Part shown: piece after piece, positions 1 through 8,773 of the stretch
How positions within the stretch are numbered: the first letter of the stretch is position 1
Layout of the letters: each line of letters opens with the position of its first letter
NCBI GenBank assembly: GCA_003602285.1
Contig: QZVU01000002.1
Location: 62,001 to 126,000, forward strand
Length of the DNA: 64,000 bases
DNA from: Arthrobacter frigidicola
GTDB taxonomy: Bacteria; Actinomycetota; Actinomycetes; Actinomycetales; Micrococcaceae
Reading direction: 5' to 3'
Notes under the pieces: model-generated
The model's database searches: none
Seen by the model: the letters and a program-made list of their open reading frames with translations, nothing else
Told to the model about the DNA's origin: nothing
Made by a program: the position numbers and the translations under genes

Positions 1-173
1 GACTCAGTAATCACAGACGCCCGCGCACGATTCGGACCAACCCTCGAAGACGCACTATGACCATCACCCGCACGAGCCGCAATCTTCTCAGCCTCAGCAA
101 GCAGGTGCTTCTCAAGTGCAGGATCCCGCAGCATGTCGCGCACCGTCTTACGGTTCAGCTTGAAATCAGCCAT
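1..173 (-). CDS. Phage head-tail/minor tail component, partial (C-terminus outside window)
   Basis: ATG at 173 opens a frame that stays open to the window edge (57 codons seen). It begins MADFKLNRKTVRDML and continues with SSRVGPNRARASV, a Lys/Arg-rich N-terminus typical of the small proteins that follow head-completion genes in siphophages (HK97 gp10-like or minor tail subunits). It overlaps the upstream gene by 8 bases (ATGGCTGA), so translation is probably coupled. The family assignment is inferred from position and is tentative. Confidence 0.55.
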   Translation of the reverse strand, partial: MADFKLNRKTVRDMLRDPALEKHLLAEAEKIAARAGDGHSASSRVGPNRARASVITE

Positions 174-513
174 CGAACCTCCCCAGCATCACAACAACCC
201 CAGACTCGCCACCGCTGAAGGGGTTACGGCCCCAATCTCGGCCATAACCAGCCACATCAAACGGCTCATCATGACCCGGTAAACTCACCCGGTCCCGCGC
301 ACCAACCACCGTTCCCGGCGGCATATACACCGTGAACTCAGCAGACACACCCTCACGATTCGCCTCAAACCCCTCCACCACAGCACCAGGAGCAACAGCA
401 CAACCCTCAACAAGCACAGGACCAGACCAAGAATCCGGCTCCCCATACCCATCAACCACACCCCCCGGCACATGAGTGAGCACGCCCACCGTCACACCAA
501 ACGGATGCCTCAC
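166..513 (-). CDS. Putative phage head-completion/stopper protein
   Basis: 115 residues, Gly/Val-rich, with alternating beta-type segments (VSAEFTVYMPPGTVV, FDVAGYGRDW) like small connector-ring proteins. I chose the GTG at 513 because it overlaps the stop of the preceding adaptor gene by 4 bases (GTGA), the usual coupling in this operon. The longer open frame upstream of it lies inside the adaptor gene and is rejected. Its place after the adaptor and before a gp10-like gene suggests a head-closure role. No catalytic motif is seen. Confidence 0.6.
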   Translation of the reverse strand: MRHPFGVTVGVLTHVPGGVVDGYGEPDSWSGPVLVEGCAVAPGAVVEGFEANREGVSAEFTVYMPPGTVVGARDRVSLPGHDEPFDVAGYGRDWGRNPFSGGESGVVVMLGRFDG

Positions 514-947
514 CACCACACACCAGCCGGCGGAACATAGTGGGGGCTCATTGGTGAAGTGACAGGGATCGTATCGACCGTGAACGCGCCGCCAGTAGTA
601 CCGCCCGGCGCGCGAAGACGCTTCAATTCCGCATCCGTAATCCACAACTCGCCAGGCTGATCCCCGCCCAGAGTCACCGAGCCACTAAACGGGCCCGTCG
701 TCTCTTGCCGCGTGCGGACGCCCTCAGGATTGCGGAACTTACGCTCCACCATCGACACAACGACATCCCGGACATCCTCAAGCAAGTCCGGCTCAAGCCC
801 ACCATCAATACGCGCCTGCAACCCCGGCACTTCAGACCGCACAAGACGCTCCGCCCGGCCCAACCAAGTAGTCACCGACGCCAGATCCTCCGGCGCACCC
901 AGCCCAATCCACGCATCAAGAACGTCCTGCGCAACAGTCCACGACAT
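510..947 (-). CDS. Phage head-tail adaptor (Gp15/Gp19-like)
   Basis: 145 residues beginning MSWTVAQDVLDAWIGLG. The N-terminal half is alpha-helical with VTTWLGRAERLVRSEV and a pattern of acidic helices seen in connector proteins that dock under the portal. The C-terminal half is beta-rich and ends at GVWW. A clear AGGAG lies 8 bases before ATG 947. It sits two genes after the capsid gene, the standard slot for the first head-tail joining protein of HK97-like siphophages. The function is inferred from order and length. Confidence 0.7.
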   Translation of the reverse strand: MSWTVAQDVLDAWIGLGAPEDLASVTTWLGRAERLVRSEVPGLQARIDGGLEPDLLEDVRDVVVSMVERKFRNPEGVRTRQETTGPFSGSVTLGGDQPGELWITDAELKRLRAPGGTTGGAFTVDTIPVTSPMSPHYVPPAGVWW

Positions 948-959
948 AGCCGCTCCTAA

Positions 960-1148
960 CTAGTCCTTGCGGGTACGACGCTGACGCTTAGGCGCAGCAG
1001 ATTCCTTCTCGGAAACAGGTTTCTCATCACCAGACTCAGCCCCGCCAGCGGCGGGCACCTCAACGAAGTGCCCGCCAGCCAGCAGAGTCGCAGCATGGTC
1101 ATCAGCAACCTGGACAATAACCCCAGATTCCTTCTCGACCAGGCGCAT
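960..1148 (-). CDS. Small phage head-region protein (DUF7302-like)
   Basis: 62 residues starting MRLVEKESGVIVQVAD, with an HAATLLAGGHFVEV motif and then a charged tail (KRQRRTRKD). I took ATG 1148, which starts 3 bases past the capsid stop with AGGA-like bases inside the capsid gene end. Short proteins of this pattern commonly follow the capsid gene in actinophages; their role is unknown. The longer frame upstream is capsid antiframe and is rejected. Confidence 0.65.
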   Translation of the reverse strand: MRLVEKESGVIVQVADDHAATLLAGGHFVEVPAAGGAESGDEKPVSEKESAAPKRQRRTRKD

Positions 1149-1150
1149 GG

Positions 1151-2068
1151 TTAGACGGCATCCTCGTACGCGACGAACGCGCTCTTGTCGAGGATGGCCC
1201 AACCGAAGATGACCTCAGTGAGGTACGCGACCGAGTTGCGGCGCTGCAGATCGCCGTTTCCGAACGGGTCGCCGTACTCGATCTTCTTGGTGAACATGTC
1301 CAGCGCGTAACCGAACTTCAGCGCATCCCAGTCGCCGCCGAAGCCGCGGACCTTCGTGTCAGTCGACGCGTCAACCTGACCCGAAACGGTCTTCGAGACA
1401 GCGACGTTCTGGCCGGCGTACGTGGTGACAGCCGAACCCATCTGAATCTCAGGGTTGAGACGCTTGCCGTCAGCACCGCGGGCGGTAGCCAGCGAGTACA
1501 CGAAACGAGGATCCAGCGCGAAGCCGGAGAAGTCGTTGCCGTTGGCACCGTTGACAACGAGACCGTAACCGGCCCACAGTTCGGCGTCAGCGTTCGCGCC
1601 CGTGGTCAGCTCGATACGGTTCGTGGTCTGGTTCACATACTCGTGACCGGACGTGAGAACCGCACCATTCGACGCCTGGCGGTTGTGCAGGACCGCGAGG
1701 TCGATCTGACGGGCGATAGCACCCGACAGCTCAGTCTGGAGGAGACCAAGAACGCCAGCAGGGTTCGTGAGAACCGACTCCATCGTGAACTCGAGGCCAA
1801 CCACAGCCTTGATCGGCTTGACGACCTTCGCACCCATCTGGATGTCACTGTCAGGCTTGAGCCCGCCTTCACCAACAATCGACGCAGCAGGACGCTTCGT
1901 CACAGTCGGGAAAACGTTCTCGCCCAGGATCATCGGCGTGCTTGAAGCAAGCGACGGGATAATCGACTGAGCAGTAGCGGTCTGCCAAATCTCAGCAGAG
2001 ACGTTACGGGGCAGGAGGTTAGTCCCACCGGGGCCGGCAACAAGGCCAGCAGTATCTTTAGTAGCCAC
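1151..2068 (-). CDS. Major capsid protein, HK97 fold
   Basis: 305 residues, the usual size for an HK97-fold shell protein made without a protease-cleaved delta domain. Family-typical segments are visible: GGTNLLPRNVSAEIWQ near the start, FPTVTKRPAASIVGEGG at about 52-68, KAVVGLEFTMESV (E-loop and spine helix region), and the closing RRNSVAYLTEVIFGWAILD with an EDAV end. It directly follows a scaffold gene in the transcription direction. No maturation protease gene is present nearby, which fits scaffold-assisted assembly. Confidence 0.93.
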   Translation of the reverse strand: MATKDTAGLVAGPGGTNLLPRNVSAEIWQTATAQSIIPSLASSTPMILGENVFPTVTKRPAASIVGEGGLKPDSDIQMGAKVVKPIKAVVGLEFTMESVLTNPAGVLGLLQTELSGAIARQIDLAVLHNRQASNGAVLTSGHEYVNQTTNRIELTTGANADAELWAGYGLVVNGANGNDFSGFALDPRFVYSLATARGADGKRLNPEIQMGSAVTTYAGQNVAVSKTVSGQVDASTDTKVRGFGGDWDALKFGYALDMFTKKIEYGDPFGNGDLQRRNSVAYLTEVIFGWAILDKSAFVAYEDAV

Positions 2069-2092
2069 GAGGCTATTCCTTTCGAAGGCGGC

Positions 2093-2569
2093 TTAGAAGC
2101 CGAGAACCTGGAGGGCCTGCGCTTCCTTGTTGGAAGCTGCCGGGCCATTGACGCGGTTGAGCGAGGACGAGCGGGGCCCGGCCTTCTGTTCACCACGGAA
2201 TTCGATAAGCGCATCCGCTGCGGCTTCGAGTTCTTCCTGCGTGCTGCCAGACAGCAGCGCCGCGGGGACTCCCTTAGCGTTAGCGACCTCAGCGCGGAGT
2301 GCCTTTACTTCCAGTTCGGTGGCACGCTTCTCAGCGGCCGCCGCACGGGCTTCGGCTTTCTCGGCTTCGGACTTATTGGCTTCTTCGATCTTGGCGAGCT
2401 TCGCGGCACGGGCCTTGAGGTCGTCGTAATCGGCGAAACGCTTGCGCTCCCGGTCAAGACGCGCCTGGATAATACGGTCAAGGTCTTCCTGAGATTCAGG
2501 GGCCTTGAACGAGTCAGGGGCGTCGGTCTCGGTGTGTTCTCCCGCATCAGCGGTAATGTCCTCAGACAT
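2093..2569 (-). CDS. Capsid scaffolding protein
   Basis: 158 residues with a long charged coiled coil at about 35-100 (QARLDRERKRFADYDDLK, then Ala/Glu/Lys heptads) and a short hydrophobic C-terminus ending QVLGF. The acidic N-terminus, central coiled coil and position just before the capsid gene are the hallmarks of phage scaffold proteins, which shape the procapsid and then leave it. A GAAAGGAATAGC-type ribosome site follows it for the capsid gene. Sequence conservation in this family is weak, so the call rests on architecture and order. Confidence 0.85.
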   Translation of the reverse strand: MSEDITADAGEHTETDAPDSFKAPESQEDLDRIIQARLDRERKRFADYDDLKARAAKLAKIEEANKSEAEKAEARAAAAEKRATELEVKALRAEVANAKGVPAALLSGSTQEELEAAADALIEFRGEQKAGPRSSSLNRVNGPAASNKEAQALQVLGF

Positions 2570-2651
2570 AGGTGTATTGCCTTCCGTTTTAGCGCCGTCG
2601 CGCGTTTACATGGACCGCGCAGACGGGCGCGTACCGCTTAGCGGGAGACCG

Positions 2652-3206
2652 CTAAAGATCGAGCAACCGAGCGTTCTTGCGCTGGTTGCAAATCAGGTGC
2701 ACGTAAGCCAGATTCTCGGCAACGTGGAGGCCGCCACGGGATAGCGGAATGATGTGGTCCAGCGACTTACTCATTCGATCCGGGTGGGGCAAGTCTGCAT
2801 CAATGATTTCGCAACAGATGTAGCACGCTGCCTGCGATTGTTCCCAGACCGCGCCGAGGTCTACCACCTCGGCGCGGGTGCCAGCGATAAGCGCGCGGCG
2901 CCGATTGTGGTATTCACGGACGCGTTCAGCGTTGTCGCTTTTCCACTTGGACTGCCACTCCGCTTTGCTCTGGCTGTTGGCGCCAACCCAAGCGCGTTGC
3001 AACTTAGCTTTGCGCTCAGCGTTCTCCGCATGCCACTTCTGGCTGTACGCGGAATACCGCTTCTTATTCGAAGCGACGTACTCGCGCTTGCAAGGACGGC
3101 AGTAGTACTCGTGGCCGTCCTTGCTTTTGGCCTGCTTGTTGAACTCGGCTAGCGTCTTGTCAACGCGGCATTTGCTGCAGATCTTAGATGCGGTAAGATT
3201 ATCCAT
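2652..3206 (-). CDS. Free-standing HNH endonuclease with N-terminal zinc ribbon
   Basis: 184 residues from ATG 3206 (AGGGG ribosome site). The N-terminus has a CSKCRVDKTLAEF...YCRPC zinc ribbon; the middle is very basic and helical (AERKAKLQRAW, AERVREYHNRRRAL). The C-terminal HNH core is CYICCEIID...SLDHIIPLSRGG...NLAYVHLICNQRKN, with His-Asp-His and a Cys pair. It splits the head operon between scaffold and minor head genes, a typical site for a homing endonuclease. A 7-bp perfect hairpin (2638-2655) overlaps its stop codon. It probably cuts phage DNA lacking the gene rather than helping packaging. Confidence 0.85.
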   Translation of the reverse strand: MDNLTASKICSKCRVDKTLAEFNKQAKSKDGHEYYCRPCKREYVASNKKRYSAYSQKWHAENAERKAKLQRAWVGANSQSKAEWQSKWKSDNAERVREYHNRRRALIAGTRAEVVDLGAVWEQSQAACYICCEIIDADLPHPDRMSKSLDHIIPLSRGGLHVAENLAYVHLICNQRKNARLLDL

Positions 3207-3284
3207 ATCGGCCCCTAGAAGGTCGGTCACAGCCCCGGAATCTGCCAGGATTCGCGGGGCACTTTAATCTTCTAATTGTACCAG

Positions 3285-4127
3285 CTATTTGGCGCCAATT
3301 GCCTTACGCATCTCGGAGAGAATCATTTTCTGCGAGGCGGCTTGATCGCCGAAGCCCACATACCCTTGGGTTTTGCGGTAGTCATTGACCTTGCCGCGGG
3401 CATCCGCGTAGGCGTCGAAATACTTGTCGGCGTCCGACTGCATCTCAACGTAGTTGTCTTCAAACACGGGGACGGCCCGGCACTTGCAGTGATCGTGGAA
3501 GTTGTCGCCCAGAGCCCGAGAGCCACGCGGCTTTATGCCTTTGGCTTGGCCGCCACGCGACTTCACCTTGGGGATGGGCGTACCACGCCCCACCACGCCG
3601 CCAGCCGCGCCCTCAGACGAATAGGCGGCACCACGAGAGGCGAGCATCCCGCAGAACGCACAGCAACCAACCTTCGGCACCCGCTGGAAACCAACAGTCA
3701 CCCGGTCAATCGACCCGTTACCCGCAATCGTGTCGCCGGCCATCTCCGTCAACACCTGAGTGAGCCCTCCGGACAGCAGCGAGTACATGAGTGCCGAACC
3801 GCCCTGCTCAAACACCGCCGGCGCCGAACCGAACCCGACCAGGCTCGTCCACCGCGGAGTCTCAACCGCATCCAGGGTCTGAGCCGTGAACGAACCCCCA
3901 ACCCCGGAAATATCCCGGACCTCCTCATAAAAGGAAGCCGACACAGCCGAAGACGCCGCCGCATACGGGTTGAACACCTCAGGAAACGCTTCGAACAGGA
4001 CACGCCGGGTCCGCTCGGGCGACTCGCCCTCGAGCGATGAGACCAACGCCCGCAGATCAGCAAGCGCCGCAGCGTTCAGCCCGCTAAGGGTGAGGTCGTA
4101 ACCCTGCACCACGCTCAGGGGCAGCAC
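3285..4127 (-). CDS. Minor head / MuF-like capsid morphogenesis protein (VG15-type)
   Basis: 280 residues. The C-terminal part has the conserved Cys-His pattern of MuF/VG15 minor head proteins: GCCAFCGMLASRGAAY at about 151 and FHDHCKCRAVPVF at about 208, likely binding a metal. The N-terminus is helical. The GTG start at 4127 overlaps the portal stop (TAGTG). Proteins of this class enter the head with the portal and are needed for infectivity; the enzymatic role is not settled. Position right after the portal supports the call. Confidence 0.82.
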   Translation of the reverse strand: MLPLSVVQGYDLTLSGLNAAALADLRALVSSLEGESPERTRRVLFEAFPEVFNPYAAASSAVSASFYEEVRDISGVGGSFTAQTLDAVETPRWTSLVGFGSAPAVFEQGGSALMYSLLSGGLTQVLTEMAGDTIAGNGSIDRVTVGFQRVPKVGCCAFCGMLASRGAAYSSEGAAGGVVGRGTPIPKVKSRGGQAKGIKPRGSRALGDNFHDHCKCRAVPVFEDNYVEMQSDADKYFDAYADARGKVNDYRKTQGYVGFGDQAASQKMILSEMRKAIGAK

Positions 4128-5548
4128 TAGGCGTCACCGCTACCGCGCTCCGCAGCCACAGCCTGCACCTCAGGGCTAGCCTCCGCCGCATCCAACCGCG
4201 CACCAATGCCAGACACCAACTGAGACACGGCAGACCGCCGACGATCAGCAACAATCCGATCAATCGTCGTCTGATCAAACCCCAACTGTTCCAACGTCAC
4301 CGCCGAATCAGGAGGAAGAACGCCGGCAGTAACTAGCTTCATCACAGCATCAGCCGCAGCGGCCTTTGTCGGAGTCGACGGGTCACGCCACTTGGTAGTC
4401 AGCAGCTCAAGGCCCTCATCCGACCCGCCCGCGATCTGCACTGCCATCCGCATAGCGTCAACCCAAGCCGCACCAAACGGCTCATGCGCCGACTCTGCGT
4501 CAGAGTTCAGTTCCAGATACGCCGTGTGCATCGCCGCGTCTGACGCCGGGTTGTCATGAATGATGCCCAGCGCATTCACGGGGATACTCGTCTCGCCGGC
4601 GAACTTCGCCGCAATCGTCCGAAGCATCTCAACATGAGGCTGCATCGACATCTGCGGGAACTGCCCAACCGTGGGGATGTCGCCATCCTCATCCTTGCCA
4701 ATAGCAAGCATCCGGCCCAGCACCGCATCCCACTGCGTCTTCTTCTCACCGTTAGGGCCAACGAATGCCTCTTCATTGGCGCCCAGGAGGTAACGCTGCG
4801 GAGAGCTGTAGAACTCCGCACTAACCTCCATCCGGAGGCTCGTGCGAATCGCTTCATCCGTGATCCGCATGACACCCTGCGTAATCCGCGAACGCCCGAA
4901 CGGATACTCCGGCGACGAATCATAGGCCAGCACCACAACCGGGCAACGCCCCAGAGAATGCGGGGCATCCTCCACCGACCAGCGCCCCCGCTCAAACTTC
5001 GCGGTAACAATCTTGTCAGCCAAATACAGGATGAACTCAGTCGGGTGGCCAGACTCCTGCGACACCACCGACAGCGCAGCCGAAGCCCGCCGCCGGTTAG
5101 CGTCCCACAGCGCAGTGCTCGAGGTCGGTGAAAGCGTCCGAACAACGGCCGCCGGCTCGCCCTCACCACCAGCCATCACCGCAACGAACGACACACCATA
5201 AGTCAGCGCCGACATATGCGCATGATGAGCCTCAATACCAAGACGGTTCTCAGCCCAAATGCGGTCCAGCCCGAAATCTGCGGCGTCCTCACCGGGAATA
5301 GCGAATCCACCAAGCTTGATCCTCGACGCCAGCGACTTAACAGCCTTATACGGCCAGCCCATAACCGTCTCAAACGACGCCAACTGCGGCGGAATGGCAA
5401 TCCCAAGCTGTCGAACCAGCTGCTTGCACTCGAAATACCGCTGCCTCGTCAAATTGATCCACGAAACCGCGTTCAACTGTGAGAGACACTGGTTTAGGGC
5501 CTCATTATCCGACTCGGACAGGCCGGGAACTACCAGCGTATCGATCAT
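4127..5548 (-). CDS. Portal protein (SPP1 gp6-like)
   Basis: 473 residues, the normal size for siphophage portals. Recognisable family segments include MGWPYKAVKSLASRI at about 64, LTYGVSFVAVMAGGEGEP, FGRSRITQGVMRITDEAIRT at about 216 and SIPVNALGIIHDNPASDAAM at about 319. The portal forms the dodecameric ring through which the terminase pumps DNA. Its ATG overlaps the terminase stop (TAATG) and its stop overlaps the minor head start, so terminase, portal and minor head are translationally coupled. Confidence 0.93.
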   Translation of the reverse strand: MIDTLVVPGLSESDNEALNQCLSQLNAVSWINLTRQRYFECKQLVRQLGIAIPPQLASFETVMGWPYKAVKSLASRIKLGGFAIPGEDAADFGLDRIWAENRLGIEAHHAHMSALTYGVSFVAVMAGGEGEPAAVVRTLSPTSSTALWDANRRRASAALSVVSQESGHPTEFILYLADKIVTAKFERGRWSVEDAPHSLGRCPVVVLAYDSSPEYPFGRSRITQGVMRITDEAIRTSLRMEVSAEFYSSPQRYLLGANEEAFVGPNGEKKTQWDAVLGRMLAIGKDEDGDIPTVGQFPQMSMQPHVEMLRTIAAKFAGETSIPVNALGIIHDNPASDAAMHTAYLELNSDAESAHEPFGAAWVDAMRMAVQIAGGSDEGLELLTTKWRDPSTPTKAAAADAVMKLVTAGVLPPDSAVTLEQLGFDQTTIDRIVADRRRSAVSQLVSGIGARLDAAEASPEVQAVAAERGSGDA

Positions 5549-7299
5549 TACAGAACCAACACCTTCCCGGCTGCCCTCGAGCCTTGCCGCACCTTGCCAG
5601 AATTAAGAACAATGCCGCGCCCCATGCGGGCGCCGACCATGCACACAGCAAGATCCACAAGCTGAGCCGAATCACGCGAAGCCTTACCGATGGAATAACC
5701 CCACTGGTTCGGGCGCCGCTTCGCGTTATGGACATGGGTTCGGAGAGCCGAAGACCCGTCGTGCGGGAACCCGCTGTCTTCGTCCACCTCTTGGGCAGTC
5801 AACATCGCAACCTCCGTAAACAGTTGGTTGCGCTGGACGGCCCCACGCTGGGACATGCGCATATCAAAGAGAACCGAATTGCCTTGGGCGCCTGGCGTAG
5901 CCCACACTGTCAACTTCTTACTGAAGTCCCGGTGCCAAGAATCGATCAGCGCCCGCCAGTAAAGCGTCTCGTCCTGATCGTCTGTAGCCGGCGAAGGATC
6001 AACGCCGAACCACTCAACCCGGTAGAGGTCGAATGAACGACGAACAACCCCGTCAACCTGATCCCGTGGCGCTAGCCATCCCTTGCCGCGGTCGCCGTGA
6101 GGTTTCTGCCACACGCCAAGCTGGAAAACCGCACCGTCAGACAGCCGGCAGCCAACTAGCCCAGTGGCATCCTCGGATTTCGAGCAATCAAGGAACATGA
6201 CGATTTGATCGCCCGGCTCAAGCTTCAACGACGAGTCAGCTAAAGCGTCGAACTTGCGGGGATCCACCCAAGCGTCCTCCGCCGCGGCCAAACCGTTCAG
6301 GTAGAACCTGATCGAGTCGCCAGGAGACGTGCGCGGGTCAAGGACCTCATCCACAAGCCGCTCAAGGTCAGCCCACGGCGCATCGGAATAAGCGGCCCTC
6401 AACGCAGCCGCCAACTCGTCCTCGACGTGGAGCCGCGTAGCAGGATCCGCCTCAATCGAGTCATACAAGATGTCCCGACGCAGCGCATGCCCGGAAACCT
6501 GAGCCTGCCACGCATTGAACGTCCGCTCTGCCACAGAATCAGTACCCATGCGATGTGCGTTCGTCAGCTCACACAAGCGAGCCTGCAGAGCCGCTGGCGA
6601 CTTACCAACATTTCGCCTAGCAACCTCAGCGATCCGGTGCCCACCCGACGACTCCGTCATGTGGTGCGACTCGTTAAGCGCGATAAACGTAGCAGGATCA
6701 CCCTCAGACGACTTCTCCGAAGCGGTCAACACCTCAAGGCGCCCGCCATCCTTCAAGATCGTCCGCGTCTCGCCCGGATCAATCTGGAAATAATCACGCG
6801 CCTCACGACCAAGCAACCCGTTAGCGATACGCAACATGTCCTTGGACTGTGCCTCAGAGTTCGAAGCGATCTGCACCAGCGGCATCGTATGACGCATGCC
6901 CTCATAAAGGCCGGTGTCATCGTTCAACACAAGCTGAGAGCGGCCAATAAGCTCGATGTCACACAAGGCGGCCCCGAAAGGGTCCTTGCCCGTGCCCTTA
7001 GCCCCACGTTTCACGCCCGACCGATACAGCCACCGACCTCGAGCATCAAACGCGTACCAAAGTATGAGGAACCGCTTCTGCCCAGCCGTGAAGCGCCACG
7101 GCTTGCCCGTCAGGTAGTCAGTCAGCCCCGGCTCATCCGTCCGCCACTCAGCCCAGTCGATAAGATCGGGCCCCAAAGACGAAGCGATCAGCAGATCCTT
7201 CTTCCGGGGATCCAAGGGCCAAGGAATCGTCAACCAAGCGCCGGTAACAGGGTCAATGCGGTACCCAGGAAGAACCTCAGAGGTCGCGGTAGTCCGCAA
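5548..7299 (-). CDS. Terminase large subunit
   Basis: About 583 residues. The ATPase half has a Walker A-like segment VKRGAKGTGKDP at about 100 and a Walker B-like FIALNESHH near 200. The nuclease half has IVMFLDCSKSEDATG near 365, carrying a catalytic aspartate. The enzyme packages DNA into the prohead and cuts concatemers. The start is uncertain: TTG 7299 (overlapping the small subunit by 23 bases, with a GGGGG stretch upstream) or TTG 7308; earlier starts lie well inside the small-subunit gene. Confidence 0.93.
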   Translation of the reverse strand: MRTTATSEVLPGYRIDPVTGAWLTIPWPLDPRKKDLLIASSLGPDLIDWAEWRTDEPGLTDYLTGKPWRFTAGQKRFLILWYAFDARGRWLYRSGVKRGAKGTGKDPFGAALCDIELIGRSQLVLNDDTGLYEGMRHTMPLVQIASNSEAQSKDMLRIANGLLGREARDYFQIDPGETRTILKDGGRLEVLTASEKSSEGDPATFIALNESHHMTESSGGHRIAEVARRNVGKSPAALQARLCELTNAHRMGTDSVAERTFNAWQAQVSGHALRRDILYDSIEADPATRLHVEDELAAALRAAYSDAPWADLERLVDEVLDPRTSPGDSIRFYLNGLAAAEDAWVDPRKFDALADSSLKLEPGDQIVMFLDCSKSEDATGLVGCRLSDGAVFQLGVWQKPHGDRGKGWLAPRDQVDGVVRRSFDLYRVEWFGVDPSPATDDQDETLYWRALIDSWHRDFSKKLTVWATPGAQGNSVLFDMRMSQRGAVQRNQLFTEVAMLTAQEVDEDSGFPHDGSSALRTHVHNAKRRPNQWGYSIGKASRDSAQLVDLAVCMVGARMGRGIVLNSGKVRQGSRAAGKVLVL

Positions 7300-7720
7300 T
7301 GTTAGCAACCCCCGCAGACTCAGCAGGCACAACAGAATCCACATACCGGATCCGAAGATCCCGTCGGAACTCCACCGTCGTGCCCATCACCTTCTCCCTA
7401 TTCCGCAGCTCAGTAGCCGCGGAAGACACGCCACAGAACGCAGCATCCGCGACAGTCGCCGTAGTCAACGCGAACATCCAGTCAGACCGAGTCCACAACA
7501 CGCAATGAGGCATCGTGGTGACTGTCTCCCACCACTGCAGGGTCAACGGCTGCAAAGCAACCTGCGACTGCCCGTCACGGGTCAGCACCGTCCGCTGTGA
7601 GGGCAGCTCAGGAACATCGCCGGAATACGGAGTGTTCGGAACCTCTGTCCAGTCCGCGGAAGGCTTCACCCGATGCCTGGTCTGCCCAGAAGCAGCCGGC
7701 TTACGCCCAGTAACAGCCAT
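7277..7720 (-). CDS. Putative terminase small subunit
   Basis: 147 residues starting MAVTGRKPAASGQTRHRVK, a basic N-terminus followed by ADWTEVPNTPYSG and a helical C-terminal half (WWETVTTMPHCVLW, DWMFALTTATVADAAF). This small basic N-terminal arm plus helical body, placed just before the large terminase, is the usual small subunit that recognises the packaging site. AGGAGG-like bases precede ATG 7720. Homologues of this type in actinophages are often annotated only by context, and the same holds here. Confidence 0.72.
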   Translation of the reverse strand: MAVTGRKPAASGQTRHRVKPSADWTEVPNTPYSGDVPELPSQRTVLTRDGQSQVALQPLTLQWWETVTTMPHCVLWTRSDWMFALTTATVADAAFCGVSSAATELRNREKVMGTTVEFRRDLRIRYVDSVVPAESAGVANIADYRDL

Positions 7721-7823
7721 GTGGTTCCTCCTTCGCGCGCGTGAGAAAGGTTTGAGTTTTATACAGGCTGGCAGGCCCTATGCCGCTAGATAGCGCTTCA
7801 CCCGGGGGAGGGGGTGTGGGGGC

Positions 7824-8114
7824 CTACCTAAGTCCAGGGTGTTGCTCTGGCCCACGTTTGCGGGAATATTTGTTCCGCGCGTCCGCTGCTTCGGACAGTG
7901 TTTTTTTGTGGTGGTGTGGCGCGCATAACCATTGGAGGTTGCTGAGGCTGTGATCGTCGTTGTTGACGATGTGGTCGCACTCGGCGCCTGGTTCTTGGCA
8001 TCTAATTGCACCTGTGAGCCATTGGCATTGACCGTTTGCTCTGGCTTTTACTGCTTGCCTGCGCTTCCGCCAGTCGCTGGGTAGGCGTGCAGCCCTGTTC
8101 GTTTTCCAAACCAC
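7824..8114 (-). CDS. HNH endonuclease of the packaging module
   Basis: 96 residues from GTG 8114 with GGGGCGG upstream. The motif ECDHIVNNDDHSLSNLQWLC, then APHHHKKT, is a canonical HNH core with the DH pair and the closing His; Cys pairs before and after the core probably bind zinc. Many siphophages encode an HNH protein beside the terminase that is required for cos or pac cleavage. Unlike the HNH gene at 2652-3206, this one occupies that conserved slot, so a structural packaging role is likely. Confidence 0.85.
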   Translation of the reverse strand: MVWKTNRAARLPSDWRKRRQAVKARANGQCQWLTGAIRCQEPGAECDHIVNNDDHSLSNLQWLCAPHHHKKTLSEAADARNKYSRKRGPEQHPGLR

Positions 8115-8191
8115 AGCGAAATCACCGCCCCTATTAATTCTTTGCTGGTGCGCTTATGCTTTGTTGTTGGCGTCTATGTTGGGGGTTTGTT

Positions 8192-8773
8192 GTGAAGCGT
8201 TTGGGTGTGGCTGTTGTGGGTATGTTCTTGTTGTCGGGGTGTGCGCCGGAGTCTGAGGCTGGTGGCCCGGTGGTGATTGATTCGGCGCCGCCTAGTGTGG
8301 CCCCTTCGTCTTCCCCTGTGGCTCCTGTTGTGACTGGGCCGGGGGATTATGAGTGGCAGGCTTTGGGTGCGTCTGGTGTGGTGTCGTTGCCTGGCGCGGC
8401 TGATCAGCAGATCACCGATGCGGCTGCCCTTGTCGACGTTGAAGGGTTGACCTTCGCGACAATGGAGTTGGACAACCGCAATGGCGAGGCCGATCTACTG
8501 CCTCTCGAGGTGAACGCTTACACGGTTGATGGTGTTGAGGTTCAGTTCATGTCGGCTGAGATGTTTTTGAAGGGCCTGAACGTTGATGCGCTTGAGACTG
8601 AGCAGTACAACGAGATGATTGATTTGACGAACTCTTTGAATGAGCCGGTCTCTGTTGGCGAGTCGCGCACTGTCACGTTTGTGTCTGAGACGCCGTTGCC
8701 TGATGACATTGTGCGTGTTGCTGTGACCCCTGATTCGTATGCTGAGCCTGTTGAGGCGAGCTTCAAGGGTTAG
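8192..8773 (+). CDS. Prophage lipoprotein, rightward (probable moron)
   Basis: 193 residues from GTG 8192 with GGGGG at 8180-8185. A signal peptide VKRLGVAVVGMFLLSGC ends in a lipobox (LSGC), then a Ser/Pro/Val-rich linker (about 20-55) and a beta-rich domain with ATMELDNRNGEA, like the small Ig-type domains of DUF4352 lipoproteins. It is the only rightward gene within the leftward late/early block, so it needs its own promoter and may be expressed in the lysogen. Surface lipoproteins in this position often block superinfection; that role is inference. Confidence 0.8.
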   Translation: MKRLGVAVVGMFLLSGCAPESEAGGPVVIDSAPPSVAPSSSPVAPVVTGPGDYEWQALGASGVVSLPGAADQQITDAAALVDVEGLTFATMELDNRNGEADLLPLEVNAYTVDGVEVQFMSAEMFLKGLNVDALETEQYNEMIDLTNSLNEPVSVGESRTVTFVSETPLPDDIVRVAVTPDSYAEPVEASFKG

